The notes: generated by a model from the letters alone, not told the origin. A stretch of 64,000 bases of DNA from Albirhodobacter sp042466415 (GCF_042466415.1 NZ_JAXHCH010000002.1:1-64000), one strand, 5' to 3'; shown: positions 43,208 through 52,413, counted from the stretch's first letter. Numbers and translations: made by a program.

Positions 43208-43903
43208 ATGCTGGAAACCAAAGATCTCACGCTCCATTATGGCGGCAGCCAGATCCTCCACGGGATCGACCTTGAGGCAAAGGCGGGCGAGGTGACCTGC
43301 GTCATGGGCACGAACGGTGTGGGGAAAACCTCGCTGTTCAAAGCGCTTGCGGGCACACATGCGCGCTCGGGGGGTGAAATTTCGATCGATGGTGAGACGA
43401 TCGGCAAGTTACGCCCGCAAGATATTGCCAAACGCGGTGTCGGTTACGTGCCGCAGGGGCGCATGGTTTTTCCGCTGCTCACAGTGACGGAAAATCTCGA
43501 GACGGGATTTTCGATTTTGCCGCGCGGTGAGCGGTTCATTCCTGACGAGATTTACGACCTGTTCCCCGTTCTTAAAGATATGGCGCACAGGCGTGGCGGC
43601 GATCTATCTGGCGGGCAACAACAGCAACTCGCCATCGCGCGGGCAATGATTATGAAGCCGAAAATTCTGCTGCTGGATGAGCCGACAGAGGGTATCCAGC
43701 CCAATATCATCCAGCAAATCGGCCGCGTTATCAAATACCTGCGCGATGAGAAGGGCATGGCCGTCATTCTTGTTGAGCAATATTTCGATTTCGCTTTCGA
43801 TCTCGGGGATCGCTTTTACGTGCTCAAACGCGGCGCGGTTGCGATGTCGGGCAGCAAAGCCGAACTGGGCGAGGCGCGGCTGCGCGCGACCGTATCGGTT
43901 TAG
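43208..43903 (+). CDS. urtE: Urea ABC transporter ATP-binding protein UrtE
   Basis: The 231-residue LivF-type ATPase has Walker A MGTNGVGKTSLFKALAG, signature DLSGGQQQQLAIARAM, Walker B ILLLDEPTEGIQP and H-loop VILVEQYFDFA. The ATG at 43208 is preferred because the domain begins directly (LETKDLTLHYGG). The stop codon overlaps the tdk stop on the other strand, leaving no room for a terminator between them. Confidence 0.96.
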   Translation: MLETKDLTLHYGGSQILHGIDLEAKAGEVTCVMGTNGVGKTSLFKALAGTHARSGGEISIDGETIGKLRPQDIAKRGVGYVPQGRMVFPLLTVTENLETGFSILPRGERFIPDEIYDLFPVLKDMAHRRGGDLSGGQQQQLAIARAMIMKPKILLLDEPTEGIQPNIIQQIGRVIKYLRDEKGMAVILVEQYFDFAFDLGDRFYVLKRGAVAMSGSKAELGEARLRATVSV

Positions 43904-44478
43904 CGGCCCATCGCCGCGCGCCAATGCCGGCGACAGAGCGACACGTAGCGGTCATTCCCGCCGATTTCGACTTGCGCCCCGTCGTGGATCACTGTGCCGT
44001 CTTCGGCTTTGCGCACCACCATTGTCGCCTTCTTGCCGCAGTGACAGATCGTGCGGACTTCGCGCATTTCATCTGCGAGGGCGAGCAATGCAGCAGAGCC
44101 GGGAAAGAGATTCCCCTGAAAATCAACGCGCAAGCCATAGCACATCGCAGGCAGGTTGAGATCATCCACGATCCGCGCGAGTTGCCAGACCTGATCGGGC
44201 GTCAAGAACTGCGCCTCGTCCAAAAAGAGACAATCGAGCGGCCCGAGGTTCAAGCGGGCCTCGACCATCTCGAACAAATTGGTTTGCTGATCGTAAAGAT
44301 CGGCCTGCGCGCCAATGCCGATACGGCTTGCGATGCGGCCTTCGCCTGCCCGTGTGTCAAGCCGGGCCGTTAGCAGATAGCTGCACATCCCGCGTTCGCT
44401 ATAGTTATGCGCGGCCTGAAGCAGCATCGTGCTTTTGCCCGCATTCATCGTCGAATAATTGAAATACAGCTTTGCCAT
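43900..44478 (-). CDS. tdk: Thymidine kinase
   Basis: Tdk (192 residues) phosphorylates thymidine to dTMP in pyrimidine salvage. It has the P-loop TMNAGKSTMLLQ (about 10-21), the catalytic Glu in CLFLDEAQFL, the lid YGLRVDFQGNLFPGS, and two zinc-ligand Cys pairs (TICHCGKKA and SLCRRHW, the latter His-type). It is convergent with urtE, sharing four bases at the stops. Confidence 0.95.
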   Translation of the reverse strand: MAKLYFNYSTMNAGKSTMLLQAAHNYSERGMCSYLLTARLDTRAGEGRIASRIGIGAQADLYDQQTNLFEMVEARLNLGPLDCLFLDEAQFLTPDQVWQLARIVDDLNLPAMCYGLRVDFQGNLFPGSAALLALADEMREVRTICHCGKKATMVVRKAEDGTVIHDGAQVEIGGNDRYVSLCRRHWRAAMGR

Positions 44479-44679
44479 GCGCGTGGTTAGCCCGCGTGGA
44501 GCGGATTCGGCAAGGCGCTTTGCAGCCAGCCTTTAAAATCCATCAGATCGCAATTGCCGCCCCCATTCGGGTGAGGAAACCGGCTGTGCGTCCCGTCCTC
44601 CTCCTGACGGCTGGCTTTTTATGCCTGACGCCGACCCGTCCAAGGCCCGCCGATGCGCTTCTGGCGGTTCAGTTTAACG

Positions 44680-44708
44680 AAAAAAGGCGTCCCGAACGGG
44701 ACGCCTTT
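44680..44708 (-). terminator. Rho-independent terminator of the DEAD-box gene
   Basis: On the minus strand a perfect 12-base-pair stem AAAGGCGTCCCG/CGGGACGCCTTT with a 2-base loop runs into six T. It starts 20 bases after the helicase stop codon. Confidence 0.9.
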
Positions 44709-44727
44709 GGGGATCATTTATGTGAGA

Positions 44728-46068
44728 TCAAACCGATTGTTTGCTCTTGGGCGCGCGCGAGGGACGCCGCGGCGGGCGTGCGCCACCTTCTGCGCCTTTG
44801 GCCTTCTTGGACGCGACCGCAGATTGCGGACGGCCAGCCGACTTGCCGCGCGGCTTCGCCGCCGGATTGTCACCCGGGCGCGGGCCGCGTGGACCGCGGT
44901 TTCCACCATTAGGACGTTTGAAGCCCTCAGGGGCCTCCATATGCACTTCGCCACCGATCACCGGAATCGATTTCTTCATTGCTTTCTCAATGGACCGCAA
45001 ATCGGCCATCTCGAGCGGCGCACAAAAAGCGATTGCGCGACCGTTGCGACCCGCGCGAGCTGTCCGGCCAATGCGGTGTACATAGTTCTCGGGCACGTTG
45101 GGCAGGTCATAGTTATAGACATGCGCGACCTCTGGGATGTCGAGCCCACGGGCCGCAACATCTGTCGCAACCAAGATTTCGACCTCGCCGGCGCGGAACT
45201 GCGCCAAGGCGCGCTCGCGTTGGTTCTGGGATTTATTGCCGTGGATCGCCACGACCGAGAAGCCCCATTTTTCCAACAGTTTCGCCAGCTTGTCCGACCC
45301 GTGCTTGGTGCGGTTGAATACCACAGCGAGCTCTTTGGGGTGCTTGGCGATATATTCCGCCAACAGCGCAGCCTTGTCGCCTTGCGTCGTGAAATGCACG
45401 CCTTGCTCGATCTTCTCGGCGGCTTGGCCTGGAGGGGCAACTTGCACCTTGACCGGATTGGTTAGGTAGGTTGCGGCAAGTTCTTCCATCTGCTTGGGCA
45501 TCGTTGCCGAAAACAGCAGCGTCTGACGCTCCTCAGGAATGAGGCGCGCAATTTTGCGCAGCGCGTGAATGAACCCGATGTCGAGCATCTGGTCAGCCTC
45601 GTCGAGGACGAGATATTTGGTTTCCGACAAGATCAATGCGCGGCGTTCCAGCAGATCAAGCAAACGGCCCGGTGTCGCGATCAGAACGTCGACGCCTTTC
45701 GAGAGCTTTTCGGTTTGCACATTGATCGATGCGCCGCCCACAACGCGGAAGATCCGCACCGGTGCGCCGGCTGAGAATGCTGCGAGATTGTCATAGATCT
45801 GCGTCGCGAGTTCACGCGTCGGCGCAAGAATCAAAGCGCGGACGGTTTTGGGCGCAGGGCGTTTGCCGTAAGCAAGGATCTGCGTGATCATCGGCAGGCC
45901 AAACGCGGCGGTTTTACCTGTGCCGGTCTGCGCGAGGCCAAGAATGTCGCGGCCTTCCATGCAGGGCGGGATGCCTTGCGCTTGGATCGGTGTTGGCGTT
46001 GTCAGGCCCATGCCCGTGAGGTTTTTCACCACGAGCGGCGAAAGGCCGAGGTTTTCAAAGTTATCCAT
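44728..46068 (-). CDS. DEAD-box RNA helicase (RhlE-like)
   Basis: The 446-residue helicase carries all SF2 motifs. They are the Q motif (FENLGLSPLVVKNLTGMG ... PTPIQ), motif I AQTGTGKTA, Ia PTREL, motif II VLDEADQM, motif III SATMP, the VAVVFNRT-type strand LAVVFNRTKHG, V ATDVAARGLDIP and VI HRIGRTARAGR. The last 60 residues are basic and Gly/Pro/Arg-rich, an RNA-binding tail. RhlE-type enzymes act in ribosome assembly and RNA decay, often at low temperature. The ATG at 46066-46068 with GGAA upstream is used. Confidence 0.93.
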   Translation of the reverse strand: MDNFENLGLSPLVVKNLTGMGLTTPTPIQAQGIPPCMEGRDILGLAQTGTGKTAAFGLPMITQILAYGKRPAPKTVRALILAPTRELATQIYDNLAAFSAGAPVRIFRVVGGASINVQTEKLSKGVDVLIATPGRLLDLLERRALILSETKYLVLDEADQMLDIGFIHALRKIARLIPEERQTLLFSATMPKQMEELAATYLTNPVKVQVAPPGQAAEKIEQGVHFTTQGDKAALLAEYIAKHPKELAVVFNRTKHGSDKLAKLLEKWGFSVVAIHGNKSQNQRERALAQFRAGEVEILVATDVAARGLDIPEVAHVYNYDLPNVPENYVHRIGRTARAGRNGRAIAFCAPLEMADLRSIEKAMKKSIPVIGGEVHMEAPEGFKRPNGGNRGPRGPRPGDNPAAKPRGKSAGRPQSAVASKKAKGAEGGARPPRRPSRAPKSKQSV

Positions 46069-46426
46069 GTGATATTCCAGATTGGCCCCAAGGGAAGGTG
46101 GAGGCCGAAAACAAAAAGCACGCAAGGCGCGCGCGATTTCGCGGCAGCCATGCGAGGCGCCAGAGCGGCGCGGACGGGCGGGGCGCAGAAGGATCGAAGA
46201 TCCGAGCTGCCGGCCCCCCGCGTGAAGTGGGCCATTCCCAGTCCGTGCGCGGCCATTCACCAAAAGTGAGGTCGTCTCGCGCGGCTGCTCACGCGGCAGC
46301 GGACATCGGGTGCGCCCCCAATGACGTAAAAATGGAGATAAGTCAAGAGAATTGCCGCGGCGCGGCGCAGGGCACCCGCGCAAGAGGCGTAACCCTGCGC
46401 CGACCTACGTCGCGAGGGCAGGCCGA
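46069..46426 (-). other. Upstream region of the DEAD-box gene
   Basis: These 358 bases between dtd and the helicase start are on the transcribed side of the helicase. They may be a long 5' leader, as is common for DEAD-box helicase mRNAs. A small hairpin GGATC-GAA-GATCC is near 46191-46203. The region is GC-rich with open frames on both strands but none with codon use or a start that convinces. No RNA family was recognised. Confidence 0.3.
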
Positions 46427-46876
46427 TCAGCCGCGATCCGCGCTGTCCATCCAGATCGTAATCGGTCCGTCATTCGTCAGGGTGACCGCCATATCGGCCC
46501 CGAACTCACCGGTCTCGACCTTGATCCCGAGCGTGCCGAGGGCGCTTGCGAAATGCTCATACAGCGTGCGCCCGATGTCTGGCGCTGCGGCGCTCGAAAA
46601 ACCGGGGCGGTTGCCGCGCGAGGTATCGGCAGCCAGCGTAAACTGGCTCACGACAAGCGCGCTGCCGCCCGTATCAAGGATCGACCGGTTCATCTTGCCC
46701 GCATCATCTTGGAACACCCGCAGCTTCGAGACCCGCGCGGCCAGCTTGTCGGCATCGCTTTGCGTATCGCCCGCCATCGCGCAGACGAGGATCAAAAAGC
46801 CGTGGCCGCATTGGCCGATCAGCTTTCCGTCAACCTCGACCTTCGCGCCGGTGGTGCGTTGCAACAGCGCCCGCAT
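46427..46876 (-). CDS. dtd: D-aminoacyl-tRNA deacylase
   Basis: Dtd (149 residues) removes D-amino acids (and glycine from tRNA-Ala) from mischarged tRNAs. Visible signatures are MRALLQRTTGAKVEVDG, VSQFTLAADTSRGNRPGFSSAA and the C-terminal GADMAVTLTNDGPITIWMDS with the cross-subunit Gly-Pro motif (GPIT). The ATG overlaps the stop of the upstream kinase by one base (TGATG), so the two are translationally coupled. Confidence 0.95.
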   Translation of the reverse strand: MRALLQRTTGAKVEVDGKLIGQCGHGFLILVCAMAGDTQSDADKLAARVSKLRVFQDDAGKMNRSILDTGGSALVVSQFTLAADTSRGNRPGFSSAAAPDIGRTLYEHFASALGTLGIKVETGEFGADMAVTLTNDGPITIWMDSADRG

Positions 46877-47802
46877 CAGGCGAGTTCTTCCGCCCAAGGC
46901 GGGTTCGCGCCCGCGCGGGAGACTGTGATCGCGGCCGCAGAGGCGCCCAAGGTTAGCGCGGACCGGATCAGCGTCTCATCCGCTGCGGAGACGCCCGCTT
47001 TGGAGAGCGCATCGGCGCGATCAAACGCGGCAAGGATACCCGCGTTGAATGTATCCCCTGCGCCAACTGTATCGACGACTTCGACACGGCGCGACGGCTC
47101 GAAATAGCTCGCGTCCTTTGAGAAGCAATGGGCGCCTGTCGCGCCTTCGGTGATGAACACGAGCGTGGTGCCGCGTTCGATCAGGCCGTGCGCGAGGGCC
47201 GCAATATCGCCTTCGCCTTCCAGCCAGATGAGATCCTCGTCAGAGAGCTTCACGATATCGGCCGCGGCCATCATCCGGTTCAAGCGCGCGCGGTAGCGCG
47301 GCTCGTCGGTGATGAAGCTCGGGCGGATATTGGGATCGATCATCACCAGCTTGCCGTCCCCCGAGGCGCGAAGCGCCAAGGCTTCGTAGGCCGCGCCGCA
47401 TGGCTCGACCGGCAAGGAAATTCCGCCAAAGAACAAGGCATCCAGATCGTCCAGAGATTGTGGCAGATCATCCTCCGTCAAAAGACGCCCTGCAGTATTC
47501 TCATCGTAGAAGGCGTAGCTGGCATGCCCGTTCGAGAGGGTCACGAAAGCCAATGTCGTCGGACGGTCAGCGCGGGCGGCGCGCGCAACATCGACCTTGG
47601 ACGCAGAGAGCGACTTTATCAGTTGCTTGCCAAATAGATCTGTCGAGAGACCCGAGAAGAACCCCGTCGGCGCGCCCAGCCTTCCCAAAGCAATCGCGGT
47701 ATTGAACACCGCGCCGCCCGAATACGGCGAAAACGCGGTTTCGCCCAGCGTGGTTTCACGCGGCAGCATGTCAATCAGGGCTTCTCCACAGCACAGGATC
47801 AT
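46876..47802 (-). CDS. PfkB-family carbohydrate kinase, probable fructokinase
   Basis: The 308-residue ribokinase-fold sugar kinase begins ILCCGEALIDMLPRET. It has the N-terminal PfkB Gly-rich patch YSGGAVFNTAIALGRLGAPTGF and the anion-hole and catalytic Asp in VDTVGAGDTFNAGILAAF. The motif order and length suit fructokinase (fructose to fructose 6-phosphate), though ribokinase-type specificity cannot be excluded. The ATG is at 47800-47802 with GGAGGAGAG upstream. dtd follows immediately. Confidence 0.85.
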   Translation of the reverse strand: MILCCGEALIDMLPRETTLGETAFSPYSGGAVFNTAIALGRLGAPTGFFSGLSTDLFGKQLIKSLSASKVDVARAARADRPTTLAFVTLSNGHASYAFYDENTAGRLLTEDDLPQSLDDLDALFFGGISLPVEPCGAAYEALALRASGDGKLVMIDPNIRPSFITDEPRYRARLNRMMAAADIVKLSDEDLIWLEGEGDIAALAHGLIERGTTLVFITEGATGAHCFSKDASYFEPSRRVEVVDTVGAGDTFNAGILAAFDRADALSKAGVSAADETLIRSALTLGASAAAITVSRAGANPPWAEELA

Positions 47803-47930
47803 CGGGTCTCTCCTCCAAAACGCAGGCACCTAAGGGCCGTTGGCGACACCATTACACGCGCGTCGTGATATTTATCAAGTGAAATGACATATCGACGGCG
47901 ACACTTCGCGCAAGGCCGTTCCAACAGGCC

Positions 47931-49031
47931 CTACGGAGCTTTCTGTCCAAAATAAGCGATCACGGCGGCAAGGCAAAGCGCCGCGACAACCGCGAAACCG
48001 ATTTTCCATGCGGAATAGGGGCGCTCGCCCTGAACGCGGCCGGTTTGTGCGTTCACGACGAAGCGGAAAGCGCGGCCTCTGTAACGATAGGCTGCGGTCC
48101 AGATCGGCAGCAGGATGTGTTTGAAGGTCTCATCCGAATACCGGGTATCAACACGTGCCACGCGCTGCTCGTCGCCGCCGATATCGCGCCGGACATCGGT
48201 CTCGATCACGCGCGCCATATCGGCCTTTGCCAGATGATGCCCCTCGCGCAGCTCGACCGTGTAGCCTTCCGCCTCGAACCCGGCGAGGTAATCCCGCGTG
48301 TAGGGCTGTAACGCAGAAAGATCCCAAGGCCGCAGACCGTCGATATTTTGCGCCGGCAGAGACCGCGCGGCATAGACCAACACATCGTCAAATGCGCGCG
48401 CCACTCGGCCGCGTACGGAATGCCAGCGGGTTTTGCGCACGCGCTCAGCGCGGCGCTCTGATTTGCCATTTACATTCACGGTAACGGTGCGGGTCTCGTA
48501 ATAGTAATCTCCGCGCTGTCCCGCATAATCGGACAGGGTCGCCGCATCAAATGTCCAAAAGGGCGCGTAGATGCCGGTCAGCTTCCGGCCCTTGCGCGCG
48601 TAGTCCACAAGGCCATTGGGCGCAAACCAAAGCTGCCCCAACCAAAGGCTCAGAGCATCGCGCGCCTGCTTTTCCGTCAGTTGAAACGGGATGACGCCTT
48701 GCGGTTTGATCATACGCCGCTCACCGGTATCGGCGACAACAGGTGTCGCGCAAAACGGGCAATTCGTGGCGTGATGATCGGTTGCGAATTCTATCTGTGC
48801 GCCGCAACTCGGGCAGGAGAGGGTGCGATGTTCCTCATGTTCGGCCTCGGGCAATTCGGCACGCAATGCCGTCGCAAGATCCAGCTCGCGCAGGAGATGA
48901 TCGCCGCGGCGCACGGCTTGCGGAATGTCTTGCACATGCCCGCAATGGTCACAGACCAAACGCGTCTGACCGGGGGCGAACCTGAGATCCGCCCCGCAAG
49001 CTTCGCAAGGGTAATGGCTTTGAGTGCTCAT
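47931..49031 (-). CDS. Double-zinc-ribbon membrane-associated protein
   Basis: The 366-residue protein opens with two zinc ribbons: Cys9/12 with Cys27/30, and Cys73/76 with Cys91/94. A long soluble domain follows, rich in aromatic motifs (YAPFWTFDAATLSDYAGQRGDYYYET, LLPIWTAAYRYRGRAFRFVVNAQTG), and it ends in one membrane helix (about 343-361). The architecture matches TFIIB-type zinc-ribbon proteins that occur beside SPFH proteins (compare B. subtilis YdjG/YdjH-like neighbours); the biochemical role is unknown. It is the last gene of a five-gene operon, 15 bases after the SPFH gene. Confidence 0.75.
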   Translation of the reverse strand: MSTQSHYPCEACGADLRFAPGQTRLVCDHCGHVQDIPQAVRRGDHLLRELDLATALRAELPEAEHEEHRTLSCPSCGAQIEFATDHHATNCPFCATPVVADTGERRMIKPQGVIPFQLTEKQARDALSLWLGQLWFAPNGLVDYARKGRKLTGIYAPFWTFDAATLSDYAGQRGDYYYETRTVTVNVNGKSERRAERVRKTRWHSVRGRVARAFDDVLVYAARSLPAQNIDGLRPWDLSALQPYTRDYLAGFEAEGYTVELREGHHLAKADMARVIETDVRRDIGGDEQRVARVDTRYSDETFKHILLPIWTAAYRYRGRAFRFVVNAQTGRVQGERPYSAWKIGFAVVAALCLAAVIAYFGQKAP

Positions 49032-49046
49032 CTTGCGTGGCCGTGC

Positions 49047-50162
49047 TTAACCAAGTGGCGGGGGCGGCGGCGCAATCGTGAACAATTGCGCAAGTTCGGT
49101 CACCTCCTCCGCCTTGAGCCATCCCGCCAAGCCCGGCGTCCAGACGAGCGTAGTGCGCGTGAGGGAGCCATCCGCCACCATCCGCCCCAAATGGCCGCGC
49201 CCGAACGGGCCGGTTGCCGCGCCATTCGCCGCCACATGCCAGACTTTCTCGACCGGTGGTGGCGGGGGCGCGATGTTTTGCGCGGCGGGTTGGGCAGCGG
49301 GCTGCGCGGCCCCCCACGGGCCGGCGTGGTGTGCGGCGCCCATCTGTGCGCCCATCGCCATGCCGAGACCTGCGCCCACAGCGGCGCCCATTGCCCCGGA
49401 ATTGCCGAGCGCCTGCGCGGCGTTAAATTGGGTGTAGCGGTTGAGATCCCCGACAATCCCCATTGATGTGCGCTGATCTAACATCGCTTCGACGGCCTCG
49501 GGGAGTGAGATGTTCTCGATATAAAACTCGGGAATTGACAGCCCATAACCCGAGATCAAAGGCTCGATCGCCGCGACAATCAGTTTCCCCAGATCGGCCG
49601 TGTTTGCCGCCATGTCCAGCACCGGAATGTTCGATCCGGCAACCACGCGACTGACCTCTTGGACGATCACGTTGCGAATTTGGAATGAAATCTCGTCGGC
49701 TGTGAATTCGCCATCCGTGCCGACAATCTCCAACATGAATTTCGCAGGATCGGTAATGCGCATCGAATAGGTGCCAAACGCCCGAATTCGGACAGGGCCG
49801 AATTCAGGATCACGCGCGATAATCGGGTTTTTTGTACCCCATTTCAAATCATTGAAACGCGCGGTGTTGAGGAAGTAGACCTCGGATTTGAACGGGGATT
49901 TGAACCCGTGATCCCAATGCTGAAGCGTTGTCATGACGGGCATGTTGTTGGTTTCCAACATGTAAAGCCCGGGCCCGAAAACATCCGCGAGTTGGCCCTC
50001 ATGGATTAGCACAGCTGCTTGCCCTTCGCGCACGGTGAGTTTCGCGCCGTATTTGATGGCGTGGCCTTCGCGCTCGAACCGCCACACCATCGTATCGCGC
50101 GTGTCATCTGTCCAATGAATGACGTCAATAAATTCGCCGGTCAGGAAATCGAGAATACCCAT
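49047..50162 (-). CDS. SPFH-domain (virion-core-like/YdjI type) protein with GYF_2 tail
   Basis: The 371-residue product has a YdjI-type SPFH domain (about 20-245: MVWRFEREGHAIKYGAKLTV, EVYFLNTARFNDLKWGTKNP, VGTDGEFTADEISFQIRNV). A Gly/Ala/Met-rich linker comes next, then a Pro-rich stretch, then a GYF_2 domain (about 305-360: VWHVAANGAATGPFGRGHLG ... GWLKAEE). SPFH proteins form membrane-bound cages or scaffolds, and GYF_2 modules bind proline-rich or membrane partners. AGGAGG lies seven bases before the ATG. The 12-base gap to the DUF2927 gene indicates an operon. Confidence 0.85.
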   Translation of the reverse strand: MGILDFLTGEFIDVIHWTDDTRDTMVWRFEREGHAIKYGAKLTVREGQAAVLIHEGQLADVFGPGLYMLETNNMPVMTTLQHWDHGFKSPFKSEVYFLNTARFNDLKWGTKNPIIARDPEFGPVRIRAFGTYSMRITDPAKFMLEIVGTDGEFTADEISFQIRNVIVQEVSRVVAGSNIPVLDMAANTADLGKLIVAAIEPLISGYGLSIPEFYIENISLPEAVEAMLDQRTSMGIVGDLNRYTQFNAAQALGNSGAMGAAVGAGLGMAMGAQMGAAHHAGPWGAAQPAAQPAAQNIAPPPPPVEKVWHVAANGAATGPFGRGHLGRMVADGSLTRTTLVWTPGLAGWLKAEEVTELAQLFTIAPPPPPLG

Positions 50163-50174
50163 GCGAGGGCCTCC

Positions 50175-51233
50175 TTAGCTGTCGCCACCCAGAAGTTCTG
50201 TGGCAAGTGTCGTGACAATCGGGCGCGCTTCTGCCTCTTTCATCCCCGGTTTCAGGCGGGGATCATAAAGCATTTGCAAAAGCAGCTCGTCGTGGCGGGT
50301 CAGGAGCGAAAACTCCTCGTCGTCGTTAAAAATCGAGGGGCGCGCGCGCGGGCTGTCATTCGCGAGGCCGAGCCCTTGGGCCAATTCCTCATGAATACAG
50401 CCGCGTTTGAGGCGGTCGGGATGCTCGGAACGGATCACCGCAACCGCTTGCGTGTAGATCGGGGAACGCCCCTCCGAGAAGGTGTAGACAACGCATAGCG
50501 TGGATGGCGGCAGCGAGGTTATCGCGTCGATCGAGGCGGCGGAAATACCGGAGATTAATGTGCTCAGCCGCGGCCCCAAGGCGCGGCGCTCGTCCTCGTT
50601 GACGATGAACACCGTAAAATTTGCCCCGCGATCAACCAGTCGCACCGGATGACCGGTGACGCGCGACAACCGCCCCGCATAGGCGGAAATCTGGGCGCGG
50701 TCTTGGACCCGTTTGATTTCGGGTGTGGTTTCTCCAAATTCGACGCGCATTTTGACGGGCGCCTCCCAGCGGCGCAATTCCGAGACGCGCTCGCCCGCAA
50801 TCAAGCGGCCCTGGGGGTCGGAAAACTCGTCGTATAGCGCGATTTTTACGAAGTTATCGACGAGTTGCCGGACACCGAACGGCGCATCTGCGGGGGCAAT
50901 ATCTTCACGCAGAAGGCCACGATTTTGAAGGCTATCCTCCAGCTTGGCGTAATAGGTTGATGTGGTCGAACGGGCCGGGGTCGATATCTCCGGCGGCGCA
51001 ACCGGCGGGCCGTTTGGTAGGCTCGGCGGCAATGGCACCGAGGCATCTTGGCCTTTCCGCGTTGGCGTCGGGTAAAAGGGCGAGCCACCACAGGCCGACA
51101 TGGCGAGCGATGCTGCGAGCATCATCCCCCACGGGCGCGCGCGCGATCTGCGCCGTGCGACCCGCGATGTCGGGACGATGCAGGGGGCGCAAGTCGAGCC
51201 GCCGCCCCCCGAAAGGATGCCAGTTGCCTCCAT
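50175..51233 (-). CDS. DUF2927 domain protein, putative lipoprotein
   Basis: The 352-residue protein has a lipobox-like LAASLAMSAC followed by GGS at about residue 49. It lies after an unusually long basic N-region (RVARRRSRARPWG), because no start codon lies closer. The mature part ends in the DUF2927 block: CIHEELAQGLGLAND, PSIFNDDEEFSLLTRHDELLLQMLYDP. The HEE motif recalls zinc peptidases but lacks a second His at the metzincin spacing. It sits 10 bases after telA. Envelope location and proteolysis are inference only. Confidence 0.72.
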   Translation of the reverse strand: MEATGILSGGGGSTCAPCIVPTSRVARRRSRARPWGMMLAASLAMSACGGSPFYPTPTRKGQDASVPLPPSLPNGPPVAPPEISTPARSTTSTYYAKLEDSLQNRGLLREDIAPADAPFGVRQLVDNFVKIALYDEFSDPQGRLIAGERVSELRRWEAPVKMRVEFGETTPEIKRVQDRAQISAYAGRLSRVTGHPVRLVDRGANFTVFIVNEDERRALGPRLSTLISGISAASIDAITSLPPSTLCVVYTFSEGRSPIYTQAVAVIRSEHPDRLKRGCIHEELAQGLGLANDSPRARPSIFNDDEEFSLLTRHDELLLQMLYDPRLKPGMKEAEARPIVTTLATELLGGDS

Positions 51234-51243
51234 GATGCCCCGA

Positions 51244-52413
51244 TTACTTCGCCGCAACGCCGGAATTTCGCGCGCGCGCCGCCGCGAGCGTGTCGCGCAA
51301 CTCGCCTTCCATCTTTTTAAGATCCGCCTCTGCTTGAGTGCGGCGGGCCTTGCCCTCATCCGCGATCCGCAAACTATCCTCGACAGTGGCAATGAGCTCA
51401 GCATTCGCGGTTTTCACGGCCTCGATATCAAATACGCCGCGCTCCATTTCCTCACGCACGACCTGATTGGCGCTGCGTAGATTTTTCGCGTTTGCGGTCA
51501 GCAGTTCATTCGTCAGATCATTCGCGGCGCGCACGGATTTGGCGGCCTCGGCAGAGCGCTGGATCGTCACGGCCTGTGCGAGTTGGGTCTCCCAAAGGGG
51601 GACGGTGTTGACCAGCGTCGAGTTGATCTTCGTAACCAGCGACTTGTCATTCTCCTGAACCAAACGGATCGAAGGCAGGCTTTGCATCGTGACTTGACGC
51701 GTCAGCTTGAGGTCGTGGATACGGCGCTCCAAATCATCGCGCGCAGCACGCAGATCGCGCAATTCCTGCGCCCGCATCACCTGATCCGCCTCTGCAGCAG
51801 CAGTCACCGCCGCCTCGCGGGCGGGGATGTCCGTGGTATCGATTGCGGTGAGCTTCGCCTCGCCGGCGGCGATATAAAGGCCAAGCTCGTCATAGAATTT
51901 GAGGGTTTTGTCGTAGAGCATATCAAGCGATTTGATGTCCTTGAGCAGTTTGTGCTCGTGGCTCAAAAGGTCATCGGTGACTTTGTCGATCTGGCCCTGC
52001 ACCTTCTCGAATTTCGCGAGGAAGGTCGCGAAGGGCGCGGCGCGGCCCAACAGTTTCTCCCACCACGACCGCGTGCGGCGCACGTCCAGTTCGGAGATTG
52101 AAAAGCCGCGGATCGTGGTCACGATCTTGCGCAAGCTATCACCAGCGGGGCCGACATCCTTATTCGTGACATCGGCGAGCATCGCCTGCGAGATTGATTG
52201 CAACTCGTTTTGCGCACGAGAGCCGAAATGCACGATCGAGCCGGTATCGGTCATGTCCAACTCGTCCATCCGGCGGCGAATATCCGCCGCCATCGGAGGC
52301 TCTGCGGCCTCCAACGCCATGATTTCGCCGCCCGGCTCCGGAAGAATAACCGCCGTCACGGCTTCAATCTCGGTGATCGTTGCGGCGGCTTTTTCACGGG
52401 TGGTCTGTGTCAT
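51244..52413 (-). CDS. TelA/KlaA family toxic-anion resistance protein
   Basis: The 389-residue, almost wholly helical cytoplasmic protein of the TelA family shows IVHFGSRAQNELQSISQAML, SWWEKLLGRAAPFATFLAKFEKVQGQID and the long coiled coil to the C-terminus (TLVNTVPLWETQLAQAV). TelA was named from plasmid tellurite resistance; family members also affect resistance to cell-wall agents, and the mechanism is unknown. It is 54 bases after xpaC and 10 before the DUF2927 gene. Confidence 0.9.
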   Translation of the reverse strand: MTQTTREKAAATITEIEAVTAVILPEPGGEIMALEAAEPPMAADIRRRMDELDMTDTGSIVHFGSRAQNELQSISQAMLADVTNKDVGPAGDSLRKIVTTIRGFSISELDVRRTRSWWEKLLGRAAPFATFLAKFEKVQGQIDKVTDDLLSHEHKLLKDIKSLDMLYDKTLKFYDELGLYIAAGEAKLTAIDTTDIPAREAAVTAAAEADQVMRAQELRDLRAARDDLERRIHDLKLTRQVTMQSLPSIRLVQENDKSLVTKINSTLVNTVPLWETQLAQAVTIQRSAEAAKSVRAANDLTNELLTANAKNLRSANQVVREEMERGVFDIEAVKTANAELIATVEDSLRIADEGKARRTQAEADLKKMEGELRDTLAAARARNSGVAAK

